DNA from: Desulfobacterales bacterium
GTDB lineage: Bacteria; Desulfobacterota; Desulfobacteria; Desulfobacterales; C00003060
Assembly: GCA_030668505.1 (NCBI GenBank)
Contig: DAOUTV010000046.1
Coordinates: forward strand, 1 to 9,627
DNA: 9,627 bases
Direction: 5' to 3'
Below, in pieces: positions 1 through 5,849 of the stretch (positions are counted from its first letter, which is position 1; each line of letters begins with the position of its first letter). A program made the position numbers and the translations under genes. The notes under the pieces were generated by a model that made no database searches, was not told the origin of the DNA, and saw only the letters and a list, made by a program, of their open reading frames with translations.

Positions 1-1
1 T

Positions 2-1261
2 AGACTGATAAGCTTGGTGGGTCTTTTTGTCCTGATGTTTCTGGCGTGGATGGCTTCAAGGGACAGGAAAAACATCAATGTCAGATTGATACTCACCGGT
101 CTCCTGTTTCAATTTGTGTTCGCGTTTATTGTCTTTAAGCTCTCGGCAGGCGTAGTCATCTTCTCTCTGTTAAACGATGCAGTATTAAGGGTGATCTCTT
201 TTGCCAAAGAGGGCATTTACTTTGTTTTTGGACCACTATCAATATCACCCGGGGAAATCGGCCCCATGGGAGAAACCTCACCTGGCTTCATCCTTGCCTT
301 CCAAGTGCTCCCTTCGATCATATTTTTTTCAGCACTTGTTTCTCTTCTCTATCATCTGAATATCATTCCGGCCATCATCAAGGTCTTTGCCGGAATATTT
401 ACCTACTTAATGAAAATCAGCGGGGCAGAGGCATTGTGCGCTTCGAGCAACATGTTTGTAGGGATAGAATCCGCCGTGACCATAAGACCCTATATCCGGG
501 AGATGACCAGATCAGAACTCTGCACGGTCCTTACAGCAGGCATGGGGACCATAGCTTCCACGGTGCTCGCTCTGTATGTGGGATTCTTACACAGGGAATT
601 TCCATCCATAGCCGGCCATTTGCTATCGGCATCCGTCATCAGCGCACCGGCTGCCATTATCATGTCAAAGCTGGTTGTACCTGAAATCGAAAGACCAACG
701 ACCTTGGGTATGAGCGTTCAGGTAGAAAAAGATCGCCGTTCCAGCACCTGGATAGAATCGATCATTATGGGGGCCAACGATGGCGTGAAACTTTGTGTTG
801 GGATAATCACCCTGCTGTTGGCATTCCTGGGGTTGCTCTCCATGTTCAACTGGTTCTTGGGTTTTGTAGGGGCTAAGCTTTTCGGAATCGGTCTTTCCCT
901 TCAACTGATCCTGAAATACCTTTACTATCCGATCACGCTTCTCATGGGGGTGCCGTTTCAAGACGTGGAACACATCGCCACCCTTTTAGGGGAAAGAACA
1001 ATCGTGACCGAGGTCGTTTCCTACCAGCACCTGCACCAGTTGATCAAAGATGGGATTGTTACGGACACGAGGAGCATTACGATTGCCTCCTATGCCCTTT
1101 GCGGGTTCGCACACATTGCTTCTCTGGCCATCTTTGTGGGGGGATTTTCGGCCCTAGCGCCGAGCCGGGCAAAAGATCTCGCCCAGTTGGGTTTCCGGGC
1201 CCTTTACGCCGCCACACTGGCGTGCCTGATGACGGGCTGTGTGGCGGGTCTATTTGGATAG
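2..1261 (+). CDS. Concentrative nucleoside transporter (CNT/NupC-like) family protein, 5'-truncated by the window edge
   Basis: This is a polytopic inner-membrane permease of the CNT family, which imports nucleosides with H+ or Na+. The frame is open to the first bases of the window (encoding RLIS before the TTG at 14), so the true start probably lies a few codons outside. Many hydrophobic segments are visible, followed by family landmarks: SNMFVG at nt 446-463, a GVPF segment near nt 949-960, TEVVSY at nt 1007-1024, GFAH at nt 1103-1114, and a closing SALAPSRAKDLAQLGFRAL segment typical of the CNT C-terminus. Three substrate-site motifs depart from the usual family sequence: GQTEAP is replaced by GIESAV, NEFVAY by TEVVSY, and GFAN by GFAH. 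The fold assignment is therefore firm, but the substrate should not be assumed to be an ordinary nucleoside. The gene ends 8 bases from a convergent gene, and I see no clear terminator between them. Confidence 0.85.
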   Translation, partial: RLISLVGLFVLMFLAWMASRDRKNINVRLILTGLLFQFVFAFIVFKLSAGVVIFSLLNDAVLRVISFAKEGIYFVFGPLSISPGEIGPMGETSPGFILAFQVLPSIIFFSALVSLLYHLNIIPAIIKVFAGIFTYLMKISGAEALCASSNMFVGIESAVTIRPYIREMTRSELCTVLTAGMGTIASTVLALYVGFLHREFPSIAGHLLSASVISAPAAIIMSKLVVPEIERPTTLGMSVQVEKDRRSSTWIESIIMGANDGVKLCVGIITLLLAFLGLLSMFNWFLGFVGAKLFGIGLSLQLILKYLYYPITLLMGVPFQDVEHIATLLGERTIVTEVVSYQHLHQLIKDGIVTDTRSITIASYALCGFAHIASLAIFVGGFSALAPSRAKDLAQLGFRALYAATLACLMTGCVAGLFG

Positions 1262-1269
1262 AAGCTTTT

Positions 1270-2541
1270 TCACTCTTCTTTCGTTTCCTCCGGCGTTTCC
1301 TCCGGTGCGCCGCCCACAACTGTGTCCGATGTTACAACGTGGCCATCCTTACTGTCGACCGACGGCTTGCCTGAAACAGCGGTTAGGATCTGACTGCTGA
1401 CCGGGGGGCATCCTGGAATGAAGATTCCCTGGCCGCGATGCGCTGCCGTGCAATTGCCGACGCAGAGTGTGCCCTTCGGCACTTCCTCGTGGCCCTTTCC
1501 GATAGCAATACGTGCACCGGTATCAGAAGGAAAGTAGTCCAAAAGGCGATTTCCGTAATGCCTCAAGAACAGAAACAGAGTCGACTGGCACGCGCTACAT
1601 GAGTTGCTGTCAAGAATATTTATATTCGGGAACTCGAGCGACAGATTTTCCGGCGGGGGAGCAAACGCAGAGCCCAAGTCTTGCCAGCTGTCGGGAGTGA
1701 TTGCCATACGGTCAAGGTCGATCACTCCGTAACCGCGCGCTGCGCCAATACGCAAATGCGGAATGTCTTCCGCCTGCGTACCCATCAGACTGCACGCTAC
1801 TGCGTCTGCCGCAAAGGCATCTGCGCTCACAACGATTACACCGAGACGCTTGGCTTGCCCAGCGCTAGGCCCCAGCCCTTCCATGCCCACAGTGCCGTCA
1901 ATGATAGAAAAATGCGGGCGGAGCACCGCGGACATATCGGAGATAGCTATGTCGATTGGTTTTTCATCGCGTCCCTTGACCGGCGGCAACATATGCAGTT
2001 CTACTTTGCTACGCCGCCACAGACAGCCTTTCATGTTTTTAACAGACAGTGTAACTCCCGTGTGCATGTGCATCTTCATGACCGGCACTGAGACGACAAG
2101 ATCGTATTCAAGCACTTCAGGGCAAACCTTGAGAAAATCGATCGCAAGACCATCGGGGACCGGCACCTTGACGAAGCGGCGGGCATCCATATCGATCATT
2201 GGACAATTGCGCTTTCGTGCTATGGAGGTGATACCGCTGGCATCAAAGGCTTCCTGCGTCCTTACGCCCACTATGGGGCTTTCGCCAACAGCAACATCTG
2301 CCCCGGCTTTGCTGAACGCATCAATTGCCGCTGCGAGCACCTGCGGGTCTGTGGTGATGCCTGCTCCGGGAGGAGCAACCCGACCCGCATTAGGCTTGAG
2401 CAGTACTCGTTTCCCACGGGCAGGTAAAAGATCCACCTGCGCCAGTGCAGCGCACGTGTTTGCATAGGGGCCGTCCCCGCCTGCAACATAAACTGACGGG
2501 CGGTTTGGTGAGTGCAGAAATGGGCTGTCAGTCCGTCTCAT
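1270..2541 (-). CDS. DUF362 domain protein with cysteine-rich C-terminus
   Basis: The 423-residue protein belongs to the DUF362 family, whose biochemical role is not settled and which is often linked to iron-sulfur chemistry. The DUF362 core spans roughly residues 15-290, with VLLKPNAG near 46-53, the VPVMKMHMHTGVTLSVKNMKG stretch near 152-172 (the most characteristic family segment) and IIDGTVGMEG near 213-222. A C-terminal part carries C315-x2-C318, C360-x3-C364 and C378 in a GCPP motif, which could bind an Fe-S cluster or another metal. The last 15 residues are acidic and Glu/Pro-rich. No signal peptide or membrane segment is evident, so it is probably cytoplasmic. The ATG at 2541 is the only upstream ATG in frame but lacks a good Shine-Dalgarno sequence. 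It overlaps an 18-codon ORF that does have one, so translation may be coupled. Codons look more G+C-rich than in the rightward cluster, and nothing ties it to that pathway. Confidence 0.85.
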   Translation of the reverse strand: MRRTDSPFLHSPNRPSVYVAGGDGPYANTCAALAQVDLLPARGKRVLLKPNAGRVAPPGAGITTDPQVLAAAIDAFSKAGADVAVGESPIVGVRTQEAFDASGITSIARKRNCPMIDMDARRFVKVPVPDGLAIDFLKVCPEVLEYDLVVSVPVMKMHMHTGVTLSVKNMKGCLWRRSKVELHMLPPVKGRDEKPIDIAISDMSAVLRPHFSIIDGTVGMEGLGPSAGQAKRLGVIVVSADAFAADAVACSLMGTQAEDIPHLRIGAARGYGVIDLDRMAITPDSWQDLGSAFAPPPENLSLEFPNINILDSNSCSACQSTLFLFLRHYGNRLLDYFPSDTGARIAIGKGHEEVPKGTLCVGNCTAAHRGQGIFIPGCPPVSSQILTAVSGKPSVDSKDGHVVTSDTVVGGAPEETPEETKEE

Positions 2542-2584
2542 CGATGTAATCGATTAAACCTGTTTGAGTGAAAAGAGCCGTCAT
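2528..2584 (-). CDS. Possible 18-codon leader ORF overlapping the DUF362 start
   Basis: On the - strand, an ATG at 2584-2582 opens an 18-codon frame (MTALFTQTGLIDYIDETD) ending in TGA at 2530-2528. It overlaps the first 14 bases of the DUF362 coding sequence in another frame. Its ATG lies 6 bases after AGGGGG (complement of 2591-2596), a much better ribosome binding site than anything before the DUF362 ATG. It could be a short leader whose translation carries ribosomes onto the DUF362 start. It could also be the true N-terminus of the DUF362 gene split by a frameshift. A chance ORF cannot be ruled out at this length. Confidence 0.35.
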   Translation of the reverse strand: MTALFTQTGLIDYIDETD

Positions 2585-2590
2585 CGTAGT

Positions 2591-2596
2591 CCCCCT
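2591..2596 (-). promoter_or_regulatory. Shine-Dalgarno sequence AGGGGG before the leader ORF
   Basis: The complement of CCCCCT at this position reads AGGGGG, 6 bases upstream of the leader ATG at 2584. It is the only strong ribosome binding site near the 5' end of the DUF362 gene. Either the leader is translated, or DUF362 translation begins here through a frameshift or coupling. Confidence 0.5.
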
Positions 2597-2617
2597 ATCA
2601 GCACGTCTAAACGGGCG

Positions 2618-2633
2618 ACCAAAAGCTTTTGGT
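2618..2633. repeat. Perfect 16-bp palindrome ACCAAAAGCTTTTGGT
   Basis: The sequence equals its own reverse complement over all 16 bases with no spacer. It lies about 22 bases upstream of the Shine-Dalgarno sequence of the leader/DUF362 unit on the - strand, which suits an operator for a dimeric regulator overlapping a promoter. It could also belong to the array of palindromic elements that follows immediately to the right. Function is inferred from symmetry and position only. Confidence 0.45.
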
Positions 2634-2644
2634 GTGCGACTCGA

Positions 2645-2700
2645 CTGTCTTCGACCCGGCCTTCGGTCTGAGCTCATGTCGAAGGCAGGGTCGAAGACAG
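2645..2700. repeat. Inverted repeat, 21-nt arms with a 14-nt loop
   Basis: The left arm 2645-2665 (starting CTGTCTTCGACCC) pairs with the right arm 2680-2700 (ending GGGTCGAAGACAG). Twenty of 21 positions are complementary, the exception being G2658 opposite A2687. The loop is 14 bases. There is no T-tract on either side, so it is not a typical intrinsic terminator. It resembles a REP-like palindromic unit or a miniature-element remnant. Confidence 0.75.
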
Positions 2701-2722
2701 GCCGAATGTAACCCAGGCCACT

Positions 2723-2837
2723 AAATCGCAAAAACTCGGGCTAACGCCCTCAAACAGTTTGCGATTTTGGCGTTCCGCTCTTCATGAATCTTTTTCCAAA
2801 ATTGCTCAATGTCGTTCGCAAAACGGGCCTTTTTCAG
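2723..2837. repeat. Copy 1 of a structured direct repeat (24-bp core plus related downstream tract)
   Basis: The core CTCGGGCTAACGCCCTCAAACAGT occupies 2735-2758 and recurs exactly at 3279-3302 in the same orientation. Here it is enclosed by the 10-bp inverted repeat AAATCGCAAA (2723-2732) and TTTGCGATTT (2758-2767). The core has its own GGGC/GCCC mini-hairpin. Downstream, after an identical 32-base offset, a related tract (poly-T, then CCAAAA, TTGCTC, TTCGCAAAA and CTTTTT blocks, to about 2837) matches copy 2 imperfectly. This looks like a dispersed REP/MITE-type or structured-RNA element. No transposase is visible nearby. Confidence 0.65.
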
Positions 2838-3234
2838 ACACGTAAAGTGTTACTATTAATATAAGTACTATTCAAAGGCAAGGGCGGAACTTAGGAAGAG
2901 CCGCCAGCTCCAACACAATAGCCGGATAGTGAGACCACAATCTGAATGAGACCGCCTTTGTCTTTACAGAGTGCAAACGGTTATTTCTTTAGAGGAATGC
3001 CTGCTCAAATAAACCCGGTCTGTTGCAAAAAGATGCTTTGGATGACGAAGGGCTTGGGCGGGAAAGCCTTTTTGTGCACCGAGACCGAACAATTTCGGTA
3101 AGCATGGGAAGCCAAAAATTTTATTGACGCTAATGATAATAATCGGTAATCTAAAACATACTTTTGAAAAGTAACCTTTTTGTTCGTTCGCAATAATGAT
3201 AGTCTCGTAAAAAACTCAATTTTTCTCACTCCGT
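2838..3234. other. Non-coding stretch between the repeat copies
   Basis: This A+T-leaning stretch between the two repeat copies has no convincing gene. A 106-codon open frame on the - strand (3005-3325) runs through the repeat and has no family resemblance or ribosome binding site that I can defend. A small dyad CTCAC-TCC-GTGAG lies at 3225-3237. I see no RNA gene or promoter that I can support. Confidence 0.5.
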
Positions 3235-3376
3235 GAGCATTTTGGGCGCATCCAATATGTTCAGTTAAAATGCTAAAGCTCGGGCTAACGCCCTCAAACA
3301 GTAGGCATTCCTTCACGCTGAACATATTGAGTGCTTTTTTCCCAAAATGCTCGCTGTCCTTTGCAAAAGGCTTTTT
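3235..3376. repeat. Copy 2 of the structured repeat, inside a long nested stem
   Basis: The 24-bp core at 3279-3302 is identical to copy 1. Around it are three nested pairings. GAGCATTTTGGG (3235-3246) pairs with CCCAAAATGCTC (3341-3352). AATATGTTCAG (3254-3264) pairs with CTGAACATATT (3318-3328). An inner AATGCTA (3269-3275) pairs with the TAGGCATT side (3302-3309) with one bulge. The stem arms differ in sequence from those of copy 1, but the core-in-loop arrangement is the same. The downstream tract to about 3376 matches copy 1. It ends about 60 bases upstream of the fabG-type gene. Confidence 0.7.
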
Positions 3377-3437
3377 ACGGAACCGTCAGTTATAGTGGTG
3401 GTGGATTCGGTTTGACATAGAAATACCGGAGTCAATA

Positions 3438-4190
3438 ATGGGTGGGCATGAAGAACAACAAAGAAATAACGAAAAAATCGCACTAGTTATTGGTGGTAGC
3501 CGTGGCATAGGGCGAGCCATCGCACTGCGTCTTGCCCAATCCGGATTCAATATATGGTTAACCTATCGGGGCAATCATGCCGCGGCTGAGATGGTCAAGG
3601 AAGAGATAGAAGAGACAGGCGGGTCCTGCGAAACCCTTTCTTTTGATATCTCTGATTATCAGGAAACTGAGGCTGCATTGGGGGAAAAGGCGGAGGCCCG
3701 TGCCCCGGATGTGGTGGTATATAATGCCGGTATTACCCGGGATAACCTTCTAGTGTGGATGACAAGAGAAGAATGGGATGAGGTTCTTTCGACCAATCTT
3801 GACGGATTTTATAATGTAATGCACACATTAATGTTCCCTATGCTGCGCGCAAAAAGGGGACGCATTGTTGTCGTGTCTTCGACTTCCGGTCAAATCGGCC
3901 AGGCAGGTCAGGTAAATTATTCTGCTTCAAAAGCAGGGTTGATCGGTGCTGTTAAAGCATTGGCCAGGGAGGTAGGCAAGAAAAATATTTTCGTCAATGT
4001 TGTCGCTCCCGGGGTGATTGAAACAGACTTGACCAAGGGGCTTCCAAAAGATCAAATCCTTCCACTTATCCCATTACAGAGGTTCGGAAGTCCCGATGAA
4101 GTTGCATCAGTAGTGAATTTCCTGTGCAGTGAAGAACATATGTATATTCATGGCCAGGTTATCGGTATTAACGGTGGGCTGGCCATCTGA
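3438..4190 (+). CDS. fabG: 3-oxoacyl-ACP reductase, FabG-type short-chain dehydrogenase
   Basis: The product is a 250-residue classical SDR that would reduce a 3-ketoacyl-ACP to the 3-hydroxyacyl-ACP with NADPH in the cytoplasm. The cofactor motif GGSRGIG is at residues 19-25, D70 sits in the adenine-side DISD segment and NAG at 96-98. The catalytic set N120, S148, Y161 and K165 (YSASK) is complete, and the C-terminus GQVIGINGGLAI is typical of FabG. The ATG at 3438 follows GGAG (3428-3431) by 6 bases, and no closer in-frame start exists before the Rossmann motif. It carries about 12 extra polar N-terminal residues compared with typical FabG. It is the first gene of the rightward cluster, which suggests a dedicated ketoreductase for that pathway rather than the housekeeping copy. 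Other SDR substrates remain possible. Confidence 0.85.
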   Translation: MGGHEEQQRNNEKIALVIGGSRGIGRAIALRLAQSGFNIWLTYRGNHAAAEMVKEEIEETGGSCETLSFDISDYQETEAALGEKAEARAPDVVVYNAGITRDNLLVWMTREEWDEVLSTNLDGFYNVMHTLMFPMLRAKRGRIVVVSSTSGQIGQAGQVNYSASKAGLIGAVKALAREVGKKNIFVNVVAPGVIETDLTKGLPKDQILPLIPLQRFGSPDEVASVVNFLCSEEHMYIHGQVIGINGGLAI

Positions 4191-4218
4191 AACCCGACAT
4201 CTTCGCCGTGCAATAGCT

Positions 4219-4305
4219 GTCCCCAAGTTGAGCGATTCTCAATCCCCATTTATCCTCCTCTGATTATGCACATCTCCCTTCCCATGGCGGAAGGGATTGG
4301 GGGAC
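4219..4305. repeat. Nested inverted repeats between fabG and the FAD oxidoreductase gene
   Basis: TCCCTTCC (4275-4282) and GGAAGGGA (4289-4296) form a perfect 8-bp stem with a 6-base loop. Outside it, GTCCCCAA (4219-4226) can pair with TTGGGGGAC (4297-4305) with one bulged G. There is no T-run after the stem, so it is a poor intrinsic terminator. It may be an RNA-processing or stability element, or a palindromic repeat remnant, in the 156-base gap of the cluster. Confidence 0.45.
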
Positions 4306-4346
4306 GGAGTCGTAAGTAGTAAGAATTGAAGAAATTTTTTTAGTAG

Positions 4347-5849
4347 ATGAAGAAGTATGACAACATAGTTGTGGGAAGCGGCATCAGCGGCATGACGCTT
4401 GCGCTTTTGCTTGGTATGAATGGGCGTTCCGTGCTGGTGCTTGAAAAGAATCCGCGGATCGGCGGGTCGTTAGCCCGGTTTTACAGAGAAGGGATCCCTT
4501 TTGATACGGGTTTCCATTTTACAGGCGGGTTTTGCAAGAACGGGATTCTTCACGATATGCTGACGGTTCTCGGTATTCACGACCGGATAGAACCGATCTA
4601 TTTATCGCATGAAAAAAATAACCGACTTATTTTTGAAGCCGAACAGACTGCATACGATATGCCAACCGGTTATCAGGAGACGATCGCAAAGTATAAGGAA
4701 TACTTCCCCGGCGAGGAGCGGGCTATAGACCGGTACTTTGAGATGGTCAAAGACGTTTGTTCCCGGACGGTTAGCATGGATTTGCGTAAAATCTCCCTCT
4801 CTCCGAATGTCATTGATGAAGATTTTATCAGCCTTGACGATGTGTTGAAGGGCTTGACCGGCAATCATACGTTGAGAGCACTCCTGGCCGCATACAGCAT
4901 GTGCTACGGTGTTAAGCCTGCGGAGATTTCCTTTGCCAATCACAGTAGGGTATGCTTCAGTCTTTATCAATCTGTAGCCCGTGTGAAAGATGGGGGGGAT
5001 GCATTTATCAAGGCGTTCCGGGAACGGTTTGCGGAACTTGATGTTGACATTTTATGCGGCAGCCACATTACCGAGTGTGTTGATATACGGAGTAACCGTG
5101 TAGGCGGATTTGCGTTGAACACCGGCGAACAAATTTCCTGTCACGACTGCATTTTTACGATACACCCTAAGGGAATATTGAAAGCCTTGCCGCAAGAACA
5201 CTTGAGCAAGGCCTTTGTTGAGCGGGTAAATGCATTTGAACCGTCTGCTGGTTTTTTTTCGGTGTTCGGCGTTGTTGAACCCGATGACCCGGCAGATGAT
5301 TTTAATCCGTCAATCCTTTCACTTTTTCCCACAACTGACGTCAACCGGATGCTTGATCCCGGGACCACCGGTGCAAAGGCGTTAGTGATCATGAAAAACC
5401 GTGAAGTGGCAAATGGAAAATCGTATCGCGTGATGAATGCCTCTGAGCTGTCTTTTCCCAAACACGTGGCCGCATGGAAGGACTCAAAGGTGGGGAATCG
5501 CCCTCCCGGATACATGGAATATAAACAAGAGCGTGTTGATAGCATCAGGAGGCGCATTATAAGGAGTTACCCGGAGTATAGCGACACCTTCAGAGTTGTT
5601 GAAGCAGCATCCGTACTAACCTTCAGGGATTATTTGCATTCTCCAGAGGGTTCGGCGTACGGCGTGAAACAGAAAATAGGTCAGTTTAATCTTTTCGGAA
5701 AGCTCCCCCTGCGCAACGTGTATGCCGCCGGCCAGAGCGCTATGTTGCCGGGAGTAGTCGGGGCGATGATGTCCTCGTTTATAGTGGGGCGCAGTATTGT
5801 GGGTAAAGAAGCGTATCGTCGTTTTATTGAACAGAGGTTGTGCAATTGA
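4347..5849 (+). CDS. FAD-dependent oxidoreductase of the phytoene desaturase / retinol saturase (CrtI-like) family
   Basis: This 500-residue flavoprotein has a dinucleotide-binding fold at its N-terminus: GSGISG at residues 10-15, the acidic E33 ending beta-2 and GG at 39-40. The following DTGFHFTGG segment is characteristic of the CrtI/CrtISO/retinol-saturase group. The C-terminal FAD-binding segment NVYAAGQSAMLPGVVGAMMS begins at residue 457. Family members desaturate, saturate or isomerise polyene and isoprenoid chains, usually in association with membranes. There are no carotenoid genes here. Its position between a ketoreductase and a ketosynthase suggests action on an acyl chain, perhaps ACP-bound, which is inference. 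The start ATG has only a weak ribosome binding site. The stop codon overlaps the proposed TTG start of the next gene (TTGA), so the two are probably coupled. Confidence 0.8.
   Translation: MKKYDNIVVGSGISGMTLALLLGMNGRSVLVLEKNPRIGGSLARFYREGIPFDTGFHFTGGFCKNGILHDMLTVLGIHDRIEPIYLSHEKNNRLIFEAEQTAYDMPTGYQETIAKYKEYFPGEERAIDRYFEMVKDVCSRTVSMDLRKISLSPNVIDEDFISLDDVLKGLTGNHTLRALLAAYSMCYGVKPAEISFANHSRVCFSLYQSVARVKDGGDAFIKAFRERFAELDVDILCGSHITECVDIRSNRVGGFALNTGEQISCHDCIFTIHPKGILKALPQEHLSKAFVERVNAFEPSAGFFSVFGVVEPDDPADDFNPSILSLFPTTDVNRMLDPGTTGAKALVIMKNREVANGKSYRVMNASELSFPKHVAAWKDSKVGNRPPGYMEYKQERVDSIRRRIIRSYPEYSDTFRVVEAASVLTFRDYLHSPEGSAYGVKQKIGQFNLFGKLPLRNVYAAGQSAMLPGVVGAMMSSFIVGRSIVGKEAYRRFIEQRLCN

Noticed and set aside
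2585..2731. 5' part of the longer - strand open frame ending at 2528
   Set aside because: This part translates the palindrome and inverted repeat. Only the last 18 codons have a ribosome site, so only those are reported.
2735..2767. Integron attC-like site at the repeat core
   Set aside because: The core has CTAAC and a folded stem, but the R''/R' consensus (RYYYAAC and GTTRRRY) is not met, and there is no integrase or gene cassette layout.
2723..3309. CRISPR array
   Set aside because: There are only two copies of the core, about 520 bases apart, with no regular spacers and no cas genes.
3005..3325. 106-codon open frame on the - strand
   Set aside because: It runs through repeat copy 2 and its nested stem, and has no recognisable domain or supported ribosome site. 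The repeat explains it better than a gene.
3412..3439. TTGACA with AATAAT 16 bases later, resembling a sigma-70 promoter
   Set aside because: The -10-like hexamer overlaps the fabG-type ATG, so transcription would start inside the gene. No downstream start before the Rossmann motif could be used. Probably coincidence.
4275..4296. Intrinsic terminator after fabG
   Set aside because: The stem is good but is followed by ATTGGGGGAC-type sequence rather than a T-run.
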